Assembly (NCBI RefSeq): GCF_000972845.2
Contig: NC_040032.1
Span: 8,194,864-8,258,863 of the forward strand
Direction of reading: 5' to 3'
Source: Larimichthys crocea
Taxonomy: Eukaryota > Chordata > Actinopteri > Sciaenidae
DNA length: 64,000 bases
Shown here piece after piece: positions 1 through 22,374 of the stretch (position 1 is the first letter of the stretch; every line of letters starts with the position of its first letter). The notes below the pieces were generated by a model that did not search any database, was not told where the DNA came from, and was given only the letters and a program-made list of their open reading frames with translations. The position numbers were made by a program, and so were the translations under genes.

Positions 1-172
1 TATATATACACTGAGGGGCTAATGAGAAAATGGGCTGCAGGTGTGGAGATGGGCGGGGAAAACCAGGTGAGGGGAATGAGCTGATCAAGGAAGATGGGAC
101 CTGAAATGACAGGAGAGTAGTTAAAGAGACAAGGGACCGAATAAAGAAAGACAGGGTGTGACTATGTTACAC

Positions 173-258
173 ATATAAAGACGGAGGAGACACCGAGTCT
201 GAGCGTGCTCCATCATATAAAGACGGAGGAGACACCGAGTCTGAGCGTGCTGCATTCA
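173..258 (+). repeat. 42-bp direct duplication
   Basis: Two near-exact copies of a 42-bp unit beginning atataaagacggaggagaca, offset 42 bp (173 and 215). It lies in the tmem47-like intron or 5' region. Confidence 0.9.
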
Positions 259-582
259 TCTGAAGGTTCTGGCTGATTAAAGGTCGTTGAAGTCACGTGT
301 TGTTGGATTTGTACTCCTGTCCTCGTCGCCGTGGAGATGTTTGGAATGTGTCGGGGCAGCAGAGCTCATTGAAGCTGCAGTTCACCACCAGGACACTTCT
401 CAGATTTCATGTTCAGAGTGACGTCATCGACCGACCAGGAGAAGTTTATTCGTCATGTTTAATATTCAGACCACAAGATGTTTCCTTGGGTTCAGGGTGT
501 CTTCAAAGCTTCACTGAACCAGAGGAAACTTTCAAATGTCCTGACAGTTTGTCCTCTTCCAGCAGCAGGAACTGAAACACGT

Positions 583-672
583 CGTGGAAACGTCACACAC
601 ACGTCGTGGAAACGTCACACACACGTCGTGGAAACGTCACAAACACACGTCGTGGAAACGTCACACACACGT
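583..672 (+). repeat. Four-copy minisatellite, 22-24 bp
   Basis: Four copies of cacgtcgtggaaacgtcaca with small length changes. It is intronic to the tmem47-like gene. Confidence 0.9.
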
Positions 673-784
673 TGACGTACGCAGAGCAACAGCAACTCAG
701 TCAACAGATGAACAATTTAACGTTCATGTCAACATCTAAAGAAACACTGTGACCACAGAGGAACTGACCAGGTTCTTCTGCTCC

Positions 785-1030
785 TGATGGGTCCGGTGTG
801 TGGTTGTCTGTGGTGGTCTCTGATGGTCTGTGGAGGTCTCTGATAGTCTCTGATGGTCTGTGGTGGTCTCTGGTGGTCTGTGGTGGTCTCTGATTGTCTG
901 GGGCAGTCTCTGATGGTCTGGGGCAGTCTCTGATTGTTTGTGCTGGTCTCTGACAGTCTCTGATGGTCTGTGGCGGTCTGTGATGGTCTGTGGCGGTTTC
1001 TGATGGTCTGTGGTGGTCTCTGGAGTCTGT
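785..1030 (+). repeat. 10-bp based minisatellite (TGGTCTSTGR)
   Basis: Alternating tggtctctga and tggtctgtgg words, about 24 units, ending 60 bp before the tmem47-like exon at 1090. Confidence 0.9.
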
Positions 1031-1089
1031 GGGTTTAGCTCTGGTTCTGTGGATGTTCTCCTCTAACCTTCCCCCGTCTCGCCCTGCAG

Positions 1090-6626
<5,537 letters not shown>

Positions 6627-7134
6627 GTCCATTCTGAACCCGACCCGCCTCAGAACCCCCCTCAGAACCCCCCTCAGAACCCACACACACACACTCTCTG
6701 CTTGTCTCTGCTCTCTGTTATTTTTAGGCCGGCTGTGAAGGCTGAATTTAGGCCACGGCTGCATGAGTCGGACCCCGCCACCCTCCCTCCTCCTCCTCCT
6801 CCCATGCAGCAGTGTGTGTGTGTTGGTGGAGGGTGGTGTTGGTGGTGGTGTGGAGGGGTTAAACTAAAGCACAGAGAGTGTTCTGGATCATCGATGCTGG
6901 ACGGTTCCACCGCGCGCTGACCTGGATCTCTTTTGTCCGACGAGCAGCGCCAGCCGAGCGTTTAAAGACTTTTTTAATCTTTTCAAGCTCGTCATTGTTT
7001 TTGTATTTATGACATCACTTCCTCTTTACTGATATTAAAACAGACGCACGCCGCCGCGTGGCGTTCTGATGGGCGAAGTTTGAAGCTGTAAATGTGTACA
7101 AAGAATTTCTACAGGAAGGGAAAAAAAACTTCAA

Positions 7135-7140
7135 AATAAA
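7135..7140 (+). terminator. Poly(A) signal AATAAA, tmem47-like 3' UTR end
   Basis: The first canonical AATAAA lies about 510 bases after the tmem47-like stop codon, in an A-rich context. The stretch 6627-7150 is read as the 3' UTR: it has no splice-site-flanked coding and carries short CA and TG runs. A second, opposite-strand signal lies about 215 bases further on. Confidence 0.5.
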
Positions 7141-7352
7141 AGATAAAATATAAAAGCATGTTTTGGTGAATTCATTTTGTGCTCCGTCACTCTTGGGTTA
7201 TGTTGAGGGTGGAGGTTCATCAGGGAGCCTCAACGAGACAAAAACAGTTTCATTATCCAGAGCACACATTCCTCAGAGGACCCCCGCCCCCACCCGTCCT
7301 CCATCAGGTCATTTAAAGAGACACGAGCACGCCGGCAGCAGGTGGAGAAATC

Positions 7353-7358
7353 TTTATT
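7353..7358 (-). terminator. Possible minus-strand poly(A) signal
   Basis: TTTATT on the plus strand reads AATAAA on the minus strand, followed by an A-rich stretch typical of transcript ends. It could end an unrecognised minus-strand transcript converging on the tmem47-like gene. I recognise no coding exon in 7360-8760, so it may equally be chance. Confidence 0.2.
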
Positions 7359-7359
7359 A

Positions 7360-8775
7360 CAAAACATGAAACAACTTCCTGTGAGGAGACGAACAAACAA
7401 GCTCAACACAGACGGACACGTTGAAACATTTATCGTATAAATATGATATGAAAACGTTCTCATGAACAAACGTTCTATAAACCTTTAAAGAACGTTTGCT
7501 TCAGATTTATTGAATTAAAAAATGTCTCAGCAGATTTTTGATTTGATTCTTTGAAAAATGACAAACTGAAAAATTTCTGCTTCCAGTTTGTTTCTCATGT
7601 TGGACTCTTTTGGACCCAGCGGTTCTGCAAGCTCGTGCTGTCGGGCTTAACGGTTCAGGTGTGTTCACACAGTCACACCTGAATCCAGATTCTGGCACCA
7701 CGTGACCCGGACCCAGGGCTCGTGTTGAAGTTCTTATTATAGCCGTGACCTGTCAGGAATCTTTGAAATGTGACATCACGAGTTAAAGGTGAGACGGTCA
7801 CATGACGCATGCCGTTCAGGTTCTGGAGCTCCACGTGGACCTTTACCTTCACGTCCTGCAGAACTTTAGTTAAACTTTAGTGGAAGATGTTTGGACAGCA
7901 ACACACACACACACACACACAGAAGTTCTGGTGTAAAGGTCAAAGGTCAACATGCTGCAGCTCCTCCACCCGTCCTGCTCATGTGTTGTCATGCATCACC
8001 TGCTGCTGAAGACACAGACGTCATGTATGACGAATGTGTTCATAATAAACCTGATCTGTCTGCGCTGTGATTGGCTCTCAGAGTTTACATTCTTGCCTTT
8101 ATCTTCAGTTCACGTTCTGAAAATAAAAAAGTGGAACACAGATTAAAAACCTCCGTGAAGTGTGTGAAGAGGCGTTTGATATGGAAATATGAAAACAGAT
8201 TTGTTATCACGTCATTAAATGATTGTTACAAGATCCGTCATGAAGCGCTGATCGTATCCGTGCTGCTCTCCTGACGGAGTCCGGCCCCTGGGCGCAGTAA
8301 CCAGCCGGGCCCTGCACGTTTGACTCTGCAGGGACAGATTCCAGTTACTGAGCCCGGAGGACGGAGACAGAGACGGACTGCTGCAGAGGGAAGTCACACA
8401 CACACACACACACACACAGAGACCTGAAGCTGTGCAGCTCGTCCTCTCGTCCTCAGCCGTCCGTGTCCTCTGCAGACTGCTAAGACTGAACAGTCACACC
8501 TGAGATACACATTAGCCTCCAACCAATCATCTATCACGACCGGCTCCACCTGGATTACACATTAACCTGAAGGAAGGTCACCTGACCATCCATCAGCAGG
8601 CTGAGCTGCGTTCAAAAGATCTGACCTGTTCACACTCACACACATCACAGTGACTCTGCAACACACACTGTGTGACACACACTTTAACACACACTTTAAC
8701 ACTGTGTAACACACACTTTAACACCCTTCAGTCTGTCTCGTTACTTCTCAGTTCATTCGTCACATTAAAACTCAG
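7360..8775. other. Intergenic stretch without recognised genes
   Basis: Unique-looking sequence with short CA runs at about 7902-7920 and 8396-8418 and a few short open frames of no recognisable family. I see no splice-flanked exon with conserved-looking protein, no RNA gene and no clear transposon. Confidence 0.5.
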
Positions 8776-9775
8776 ATGTGAACGTTAATGTTAACATGAA
8801 CATACACATGAACATATACATGAACATATACATGAACATACACATGAACATATACATGAACATGAACATATACATGAACATATACATAAACATATACATG
8901 AACATATACATGAACATATACATAAACATATACATGAACATACACATGAACATATACATGAACATACACATGAACGTATACATGAACATGAACATGAACA
9001 TGAACATATACATAAACATATACATGAACATACACATGAACGTATACATGAACATGAACATACACATGAACATATACATGAACATACACATGAACATATA
9101 CATAAACATGAACATATACATGAACATGAACATACACATGAACATACACATGAACATACACATGAACATACACATGAACATATACATGAACATACACATG
9201 AACATACACATGAACATACACATGAACATATACATGAACATATACATGAACATATACATAAACATGAACATGAACATATACATGAACATATACATGAACA
9301 TGAACATACACATGAACATATACATGAACATACACATGAACATACACATGAACATATACATGAACATATACATGAACATGAACATACACATGAACATACA
9401 CATGAACATACACATGAACATGAACATGAACATACACATGAACATGAACATATACATGAACATGAACATACACATGAACATACACATGAACATACACATG
9501 AACATATACATGAACATACACATGAACATGAACATGAACATACACATGAACATGAATATATACATGAACATGAACATACACATGAACATACACATGAACA
9601 TACACATGAACATATACATGAACATACACATGAACATGAACATATACATGAACATGAACATACACATGAACATATACATGAACATACACATGAACATACA
9701 CATGAACATATACATGAACATACACATGAACATACACATGAACATACACATGAACATGAACATACACATGAACAC
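8776..9775 (+). repeat. 6/12-bp minisatellite ACATGA/ACATAY, about 1 kb
   Basis: A mosaic of acatgaacatatacatgaac and acatgaacatacacatgaac words. It is stop-free in several frames because the unit length is a multiple of 3. It lies between tmem47-like and il13ra2. Confidence 0.95.
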
Positions 9776-10591
9776 GAAGGCTGGGTGTGAACAGGCCGTC
9801 CTGCTGTGGGAAGCAGTCAGCTGCTTCTCTGACCTTGTGGACGTCAATGAATGTTGGAGAAATGTTAAACGAATGTGGCATCAGTCCGATCCAGATGGTT
9901 CTGTTCCCAACATGAAAGAAATGATCAGCCAGAGTTTGATGAAATCTTTGTAAAGAGAGAACGGGTCAACAACGTGAGGTCGACTAACCCCTGAAACATT
10001 TCAACAATCTTTGAACAACGTTCTGACAACATCTTGTGGATTAGCACAGTTAAATATTCTGCAGACTGTTCAGCCCTGTTAAAAACACATTGTTATTTAT
10101 TTATATTCCTGATATATACTGGCACTAAACCTGGTTCTGGTTCTGGTTCTGAGTAACGAGACGTCACATTTGAATGTGAAAACATGAAGACTTGTCTCAC
10201 ATGATGCTGGAGACGAGCTGAACACTAGAGGGCGACAAGAGATGCACACATGTCAAATACAAGTGGACTACAAAACCCATCATGAAGTGTCTCAGTCTGG
10301 AGTCAGACCACCACAACGTGAACATGAACAAACATGAACACAGTTCCCTTAGGTCAGTTCAGCAGCTCTCTGCAGGTTATTGAGGCCGCTGTGGTGGATT
10401 CTGGGAAACAAAAAAAATATATATATATACTGACTCTGAGAAAATGTACACAAAGCCAAAATATATTTTAAGAAGTTAATTATCTGTAAAGATAAAATGA
10501 AATGCACCGTTTCAACATTTATCCATAATCATAATTGTTTTTAGCGTCTGGAGTCTGGACCAGTTTCAGCTGCAGCACTCACAAAATATTC

Positions 10592-10597
10592 TTTATT
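10592..10597 (-). terminator. Candidate poly(A) signal for il13ra2
   Basis: TTTATT on plus equals AATAAA on minus, about 1.15 kb beyond the il13ra2 stop codon. The stretch 10600-11749 is A/T-rich, has no coding signal and is the likely il13ra2 3' UTR. Other weak signals exist in the interval, so the end point is uncertain. The 9780-10590 stretch shows nothing I can name. Confidence 0.3.
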
Positions 10598-11749
10598 TTT
10601 ACTTTAATAGACAATAAAATGAATTTTAAGAACCACAAGGTTCTTCTAAAGGAGCCATGATCAGCTGGAGAACGTCTTTATTAAGGGACGGTCCTTCAAA
10701 TGTTCTGAGAAGGACTAAAGGTTCTTTATTGGACTTATTGGGTGGTTTGTAATGACATGAAATGATTCAAGAGTTTGGAAACAATTCAATAAAGTTTTTA
10801 TCGTGAACAGCTGATGAAAATGTGTCAGCTCTCAGCTGTTACAGATTAAGGTGAATCCACCAGCGTCCCATCAAACACCAATGAGACTGAGCAACAACTT
10901 GAACAGAATTTGAACCAGGAGATGAAATTACTTTAATGAAGACGATTTTTACAAAACATTAAATGTATTGAAATGAAAACGCAGACATGGAGGAAACATG
11001 AAAGCTGCATGCGATACTTTAATTTTCTGCATTTCAGTTCCTGTTTGTGTTGCTTATAACATCTGTAGTTATTAAGAACAGACTGTCAAGTACCTAGATC
11101 AGATTTAATTACAAAAAGACGTTTTTAATCATGTGTAAAGCTCGTAAAACAGTAGACACATCGTGAACAAAAGTTAAAAGTCATGGTGAATTATCATTTA
11201 AACACTTTGTGGCATCAAAAACCTGTCCTGAACACATGAACCCGTTTAACAGTCCCGCTAAGCGGCAATATAAATCCTGCAGGCGATGAAAGACTTCACT
11301 GGTTTGAAGTGTGCAATAAAATCCATTTCATATCTATCATCGCTGTTACAATAATAATTATAATAATGACAATAAAAGGTTTGCTGTGTGAGCTAACTGG
11401 CAAGAGTTGAGGCAAAAAGTAAACAATTAAAACTGGCAAGATGTGTGACAGAAAAACATTCAAACACAAGTTATTCTGCAAAGTTCAAAAGTCAACGACA
11501 ACCACAAGAATCATAAAGAGTGAAAGTGTTTCAGGTAACATCTTAAAAAGGCAAGTGTCGTGCAGTATGTTGGATTAATACTTTCTTTTTGTAAGTAACC
11601 TGCTGTACCCTGCAGCTGAACGTGTCATATCTTCAGGTAACAGTGGGTCCAGTCTCAGGTGAGGATAGTGTGGCATCTTTCAGAGCTTCATTGAGTCAGA
11701 GAGGTGAAGTGCATCAATAAAACACCTTTAAACGTGTCGGCTCGTCCGT

Positions 11750-16235
<4,486 letters not shown>

Positions 16236-16520
16236 CAGATGATCCAAAAGTGGAAAAAGTCAAAATAAAAGACGACGAACGAGCTGCAGGAAGAGAGCGA
16301 GAGAGATCCACATCAGACGGAACCAGAACCAGGACCAGAACCAGAACTCCCAGAGAGCTGTGAGGCTGCGCGCGCTGCTGCAGCTGTTTCCCTCCGCAGG
16401 TTCAGGCACAGTTTAAAGACTGACGGCGCGCGTGGGTGGACTCGCGCTCTTATGCTGCGGTCACGCTGCTTCCGGTGGGCTTCACCTCTGCGTTCCCGCG
16501 TGTCGCTTCATGTTCGGCTC
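16236..16520 (-). promoter_or_regulatory. GC/CpG-rich 5' flank of il13ra2
   Basis: The bases just upstream of the il13ra2 start are rich in CG and GCGC runs (about 16375-16500), unlike the A/T-rich neighbours, which suits a CpG-type promoter. A clear TATA box or transcription start was not identified. Confidence 0.35.
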
Positions 16521-16787
16521 CACACTCACGATTCCACGGAAAGCGTTTGGCGCCATTTCAGGATCACGTTTGTCTTCAATGAATCAGTGAAGAAGAAAAC
16601 AGCTGACTACTGTTACCATGGAAACATGTTACCTGACACCACAGTCACCTGTGCAGGACAATGAGCAGCTTGTGCTGCTGGAATGACTCATGCTGACCTC
16701 AGAACACCTGACTGACCTGCGACCAGGTGAAGGTGTCTCTGTCACACTGCACCAACTATGAGTCTATCTGAGTCACTGTTTGCTGAT

Positions 16788-16905
16788 GGGGGCCGGAGCC
16801 GGTGTCGTGCCAGAACCGGAGCTGTGCGGGCAGCAATGTAACCAGGCTCAGCAGCTTCTACGGACACGATGGCAGAGGAGCAGAGAGTGAAGAGGACGCT
16901 GATGA
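16788..16905 (+). repeat. Dispersed repeat family D, copy 1 (5' part)
   Basis: Shares gtcgtgccagaac, gcagcaatgtaaccaggctc and agcagagagtgaagaggacg with the copies at 17.2 and 20.2 kb, but stops matching after the word gacgctgatga. Only the 5' section is present. Confidence 0.6.
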
Positions 16906-17038
16906 AAATATTTTATGGAGGAAATGTTTTCTGGTTTTCCCTCTGATGTCCTCCGGCTGCTCCGCCTCAACTCTCTGTGATTTACAGAGTTTATGATGGA
17001 CAGTGAAGTAAACTGCTGACAGCTGTAGCTGCTGTTAG

Positions 17039-17118
17039 CTCAGTCCGTCAGCTTGGCGGTGAGCTCAGAGCGACGGGTACCCGTCGCTCTGAGCTCACCG
17101 CCAAGCTGACGAACTGAG
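17039..17118. repeat. 64-bp perfect palindrome (80 bp with one mismatch)
   Basis: 17047-17076 and 17081-17110 are exact reverse complements (30 bp each) around GTAC, which is itself palindromic. The match extends to 17039-17118 with one mismatch. The arms start GTCAGCTTGGCGGTGAGCTC. It lies between copies 1 and 2 of dispersed repeat D. Confidence 0.95.
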
Positions 17119-17165
17119 TGTTTGTACCAACAGGCGTTATGGACGACCAGGAAGAAGAAGAGGAG

Positions 17166-17480
17166 GTAACCAGGCTCAGCAGCTTCTATGGACATGATGG
17201 CAGAGGAGCAGAGAGTGAAGAGGACGCTGACGGAGGAAGCTAAGAAGAGAAAAGGAGAGAGTGAGCGAGCAAGAAGCCGCCGGACAAGAGTAAATGTGGG
17301 ACTGACTTTTAGTGGTTGGTGAGAGCTTGGTGAAATAAAAGGCTGAAAGACAGACGCCGAGCTGGGCTGACTGCTGCTGGACTAGGCAGTGAGATCAGCT
17401 GCTGCAGGGTCTGGTTCTGGTTCTGGTTCTGGGCTGACTGCTGCTGGACTAGTCAGTGATATCAGCTGCTGCTGGGTCTG
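17166..17480 (+). repeat. Dispersed repeat family D, copy 2, with a 41-codon frame
   Basis: Nearly identical to 20190-20500 over about 310 bp. An ATG at 17197 opens a 41-residue basic frame (MAEEQRVKRTLTEEAKKRK, then ...RTRVNVGLTFSGW) ending TGA at 17320-17322. The peptide resembles basic N-terminal segments repeated in fish transposon-related proteins (from memory, unverified). Ends in a (CTGGTT) run. Confidence 0.65.
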
Positions 17481-17958
17481 GTTCTGGTTCCTGGCTGGAT
17501 CGAGCTCTGGATTTCTGGTGACCAGCTGTTTTCAGGACGCCTTTCTTTCACCACTTCTGTTTTCTTTCCAACTGGACTTTCTCACGTCGTCCACAGACCG
17601 TGGACTCCCAGCGGTGTTTTTTTTGGAGGCGTGCTTCCTGTGACTGTGGACTCTGACTCATCGGACTGTGGATGGGTGGAAACCCAAAGAGTCTGACTGT
17701 GGTTAACAAGGCGGAGAAGACTGAAGTCCTTATCGCTGCTTCACGATGCCAACACTTTGAAAAGTCTGAAGTTTAATTTCAGTTTGCTCCAAATAAACTG
17801 AAACCTGAGACGAACTGAATCTCACTAAATTGTCCTTCCTGGCTCCCGTACATTCATTTCAGTCAGCATGAAAAAGATAAAAGAGACTCGAACCTACGAG
17901 TGACTGCAGACAGGTCCAGCTCTTCATGAAGTCATCATGTCACACTGTGGTTCAATAG

Positions 17959-18453
17959 GTGGCACCATGCCAAGAAACCAAAGAAGAAGAAGAAGGCGTT
18001 CCCACAAGAAGTTCATGTGGAATCGTGTCGGATCAGAACATGTCAGCTTTCAATTCATCTGCAACAATGATTTGGACCACCAGGAAGACGATTAAGCAAT
18101 GTTTCTGTAATAATGTTTTCCCAGCTGAATGTGACGTGACTTTGAAACAGAGACCCAGAGGCGCCAAAGGTTCAGGACGTTCAAGGCGGCTAATCCAAGA
18201 AACTCGATCAGTCAGAACCATCAACCTTTTCAGGAAGGCAGCCATGAGGTTGGAGAGACCGGTGGATCCACTTGGAGAAACAGCCGGAGCAGGTGGCACT
18301 GCTCGGGACCAGAACAGTCTGAGAGGGATTGGACAAGGAGGGCTGACCCGGAAGCTTGAACCCGAAGCCTCCATCAAACCGGTCCAAAACCTGGATGAAG
18401 TGACTCAGATGGGCACAAAGGAGGAAGTACAACACGGCGAGGTGAAGGACTAA
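17959..18453 (+). other. 164-codon open frame of unknown status
   Basis: The frame starts MAPCQETKEEEEGVPTRSSC and is rich in Arg, Lys and Glu, with no domain I recognise and no splice support. An opposite-strand frame of 114 codons overlaps it. It could be an old repeat or retro-sequence rather than a gene. Confidence 0.15.
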
Positions 18454-18519
18454 GGATTAGACAAGGAAAGGGGCAAAAGACCAAAATAGACTTAATATCT
18501 TAATAGCCTCTATACTTCA

Positions 18520-18576
18520 ATGTTTTATTGCTTCGCAGGAATCTGTGCCAACAATTCCTGCGAAGCAATAAAACAT
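18520..18576. repeat. 23-bp inverted repeat, 11-base loop
   Basis: ATGTTTTATTGCTTCGCAGG... (18520-18542) is the exact reverse complement of 18554-18576, with an 11-base loop. Each arm carries AATAAA on one strand, so the hairpin offers a poly(A) signal in either direction. It lies about 70 bp after a 164-codon plus-strand open frame (17959-18453) of unknown nature. Confidence 0.9.
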
Positions 18577-18833
18577 CGACCCAATAAAAGGTCAACGTTA
18601 TGGAAGAGGCAGGATGTGGTGAGAAGATCATACGAGCTGAGCCTGAAGAGGACCGAGCTGAAGGTCGATTCCTGCGTACTGCTCTGACATACTATAATTA
18701 GCACGTTCCCACAGCTCATTAGATTTTCCGTGCTGACCTAAATTCATGTTTGAGGAGCATAAATTACAGCTGAGCTCTGCACGAGCTCAGACATCACATG
18801 ACAAGACGAGACAGAGCTGCAAAGAATTTCACT

Positions 18834-18839
18834 TTATTT
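18834..18839 (-). terminator. Candidate poly(A) signal of lrch2
   Basis: TTTATT on plus equals AATAAA on minus, with an A-rich context and unique sequence above it. It would give lrch2 a 3' UTR of about 2.8 kb (18820-21649). That interval contains one copy of a dispersed repeat (20157-20500) and no coding exon I recognise. Confidence 0.35.
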
Positions 18840-20156
18840 CATACGAAGCACGTTTGTCTGTTCGTCTTTAAGAAATCCGTTTATACAGATGAAATGTACA
18901 CAGCGTCGGCTTCAGGCGGGTCCTTGCATGCATGCGACTCGTTTCAATTACAAAAACTTTATGTACATGTTTAAATTTTCTTGGCAGTGTCGTTTTCAGA
19001 CATGACTCACTGTCTCACGTTGTTCTTTGGATGACACAACCTGTGCAGGTAAATCAATTCAAGGCTAATTACAGCTGAAGGTGTAATTAGTGCAACAATA
19101 ATCACACAGTGTCACGCAAACACCATCCCGACATTAACCTGACCCTGAATGTAATTCCATGGGTTTAATCCCATAGTTTTCACAAGGGAATTGACACATT
19201 AGGGGCTTTACACATTATACCACAGAAATGTTCCAAAACCACAGTTCCTATGTGCAAAGTGTGTTTAACGTGCAAACCAGCACGTTTCACGTGACTCTGC
19301 ACATATGAAATGTGTTTTCTCTGTAAGGATGCCAGTGTTAGACAGTAAACTAAGACGAGGCTTCAGCAGTAAGACGATAAATCAGTGGGACTTTTCTTCA
19401 TTAACAAGGAAGTTGAAACACAATGAGTGATTTCACAATAAAACGATGCTGATTCTTCACTTGAGATTGATCCATCTGTCTCCTGTGTTGACAGCTGACA
19501 TATTGGTTTTGCTCAAACCCTGAAGGCGACAATAAAAAAGGCAACATGACTGATGACGTGAGAAGAGAAAACAAAGATGTTTCTCGTCACCTTTGAGGGT
19601 GTAAAGTGACACAGACCTGCGGGAAACCACACACTGATGGGGAGCTGGCTCACACAGGAAGTATTGCATTGCATTGGTTACGTGTTTGTTACAGATGAAT
19701 ATGAATTTGAGCACTTGATTTCCAGCGAGTTCCAGAACGTCTTGGTTACATTCAGGCACCGAAAAGACTTTGTTCGGTTCAGACAGAGAGAGACAGGTTT
19801 CTCTGCAACAAAACAAAGATCTATGTGCACGTACCAACACGACTGTGGAGTAATAAACCAAGACGGCTTCATAAAGGAAACAAAGCGGCCCAGATGTTAC
19901 ATGTCCAGACAGGCAGCGGGTTAATATGGACAGAAGAAAAACTTCCAGACACAGTGAGTCACTGATAAAACAAAATTAGAGCTCAGGGTGTGTGATGATC
20001 ATAAACACTCAGCTCAGCGCTCACATGCAGACTGAACTACAACACATCTCATTCTGTTGCTCAGCTTATGTGATGCTAACTTAGTGCTGTGTGCTACAGA
20101 TTTTACACCAACAATAAATGAGGGGGAATGCTGACTGTGGGTAGCCAGAGCTGGTG

Positions 20157-20500
20157 TCGTGCCAGAACAGGAGCTGGGCGAGCAGCAATGTAACCAGGCT
20201 CAGCAGCTTCTATGGACATGATGGCAGAGGAGAAGAGAGTGAAGAGGACGCTGACGGAGGAAGCTAAGAAGAGAAAAGGAGAGAGTGAGCGAGCAAGAAG
20301 CCGCCGGACAAGAGTAAATGTGGGACTGACTTTTAGTGGTTGGTGAGAGCTTGGTGAAATAAAAGGCTGAAAGACAGACGCCGAGCTGGGCTGACTGCTG
20401 CTGGACTAGGCAGTGAGATCAGCTGCTGCTGGGTCTGGTTCTGGTTCTGGTTCTGGGCTGACTGCTGCTGGAGTAGTCAGTGATATTAGCTGCTGCAGGT
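20157..20500 (+). repeat. Dispersed repeat family D, copy 3, with a 41-codon frame
   Basis: Begins with the gtcgtgccagaac word shared with copy 1 and then follows copy 2 almost base for base. The 41-codon frame (20221-20346) is kept, with one Q-to-K difference near the start. It lies in the proposed lrch2 3' UTR. Confidence 0.65.
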
Positions 20501-21649
20501 TCTGGTTCTGCTGTTAGACTCACCACAGTGAGAGTTTTATAGATGAGACTGAACATGACAGCTGCCTGACAGGGAGATAAATATGAATTTATAATTCTGA
20601 CGTGATCCATAAAACAACAGGGTGTGATAAATGTGTCACCACAGAAGCCTTCAACATCTTTTATGCTGTCAACACCTCCAATGCCAAATCTTTCAAACTT
20701 TGTGTCAGGATGTTGAGCTGCACTGCACCTGAACAGGTTTCAGGGTTAAGACAACATATAAATAGAAAACACACAAATAAATACATAAATAAGTTCATTT
20801 CCCTGAAATAATGAATCACATCAGAAAGCACATCCAGCAGTGTCCTGGCAAAACGATAAGAACGGGCCATGTGTGGAAGCAGCACCGGACCCTTCAGGAC
20901 CTGCAAAACAATAAAGTTCAGACTGCTGTGCGTCCATCGTGGCACACCCGTGATCTTCAGCCGTGAGCAGGAAGGAAGTAGAAAAGCTTTAGAAAATACA
21001 GAAACCGTGCATGTGCAATGAAAATCTAGAAAACAGGACTGTGGCGCTTCGAGCCGCAGACGAGCACATTTCTTCTCACAGTGGTCAAACGTCACGTCCG
21101 ATCTGCTGCGAGCAGAGAAAAGGAACTGTGCGTGATTTATACAATAATTCAAATGTGAGGAAATCCGACTGCAGCGTGAGCCGATGTAAACACGTACAAA
21201 CCAGAACAAATTCAAAAATGAATTTTCATGTGAGAAATAAAAAGCAGAGAATCTCAAAGAGTGATGATGAAACTCCTCGAGGTCGCTCAGTTGGTCGGTC
21301 GGCGTCACATATCTGCGTCTCCTCAAAGAGGGTGGAGGTCTTCCTGCAGACACGATGTCTTATCTGTCTCTTCTTGGCGAGTCCAAAGTGATGGGAGGGA
21401 CAGGATACAGGTGAATGATGGACAGGAAGTGGGTGGTGGCTGACATCATATAAAGAGACAGAGGTGTTTCTCCTTCCTGTCTCCTGGTTCAGTCAGACAG
21501 AAGTAAGAAGTTCCTGCTGGGTCCTAGCCCATGTTGGGCTCTCTGGTCTCTGCCGATGGGGACGTGGGTTCGGTCCGGTGAGAAGGAGACGACTGGATGA
21601 CGGCAGGTTTGGACGTGACGTTCAGGACACGTGACGTTTAGGACACACG

Positions 21650-22326
21650 TCAAACGGCGGAGAGCTGCGTGGGCTTGGATGGAGGCAGATCCAGCAGAGC
21701 CTGGACCGTCACACCGACCTTCACCAGGCCACGCTCCTCCAGGATGTGATGCGGCAGACACAGCTTGTCCTGTCGGCAGAGACACGGCGTTAGTTACAAA
21801 AGATTGATGTGCTTTGATGAGCATCACGTTTAATTCAAAGTTAGTTTATTTTAACAAGTGCTCGTGATATAATGATGATATGATATAATGATAAAATCGT
21901 CTTGATATATATCGTCAGTCAACACACAAGAAAAACAGGTGAATTGAGTCAACAAAGACGCTTCTGCTCTGGAGCCATGAATGATACTGTTACTACTCTT
22001 AGAAGATATAAAAACATAAATATATANNNNNNNNNNNNNNNNNNNNNNNNNNNNNNNNNNNNNNNNNNNNNNNNNNCTAAGATTAAACTTTAAGATAGAA
22101 TTATAATAATGAAACTACTTGTGACTAAGATTAAACTTTAAGATAGAATTATAATAATGAAACTACTTGTGACTAAGATTAAACTTTAAGATAGAATTAT
22201 AATAATGAAACTACTTGTGATAACGTTTCTCTAATGTTGTTTCAGTGTTTGAGAGATTTATCTCTGCGTTAACGAGACATTCATATTTAAATAAACAAGT
22301 GAAACATCAAGAGATTAAAGGTAGAC

Positions 22327-22374
<48 letters not shown>

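Noticed and set aside
8765..9953. Long open frames on both strands (MFMCMF, VHVYVH and MNIHMN repeats)
   Set aside because: Produced by a 6/12-bp array whose unit is a multiple of 3; no splice sites or domain.
19457..19924. Overlapping frames of 95-134 codons on both strands
   Set aside because: No recognisable family; the position fits the lrch2 3' UTR and the frames look random.
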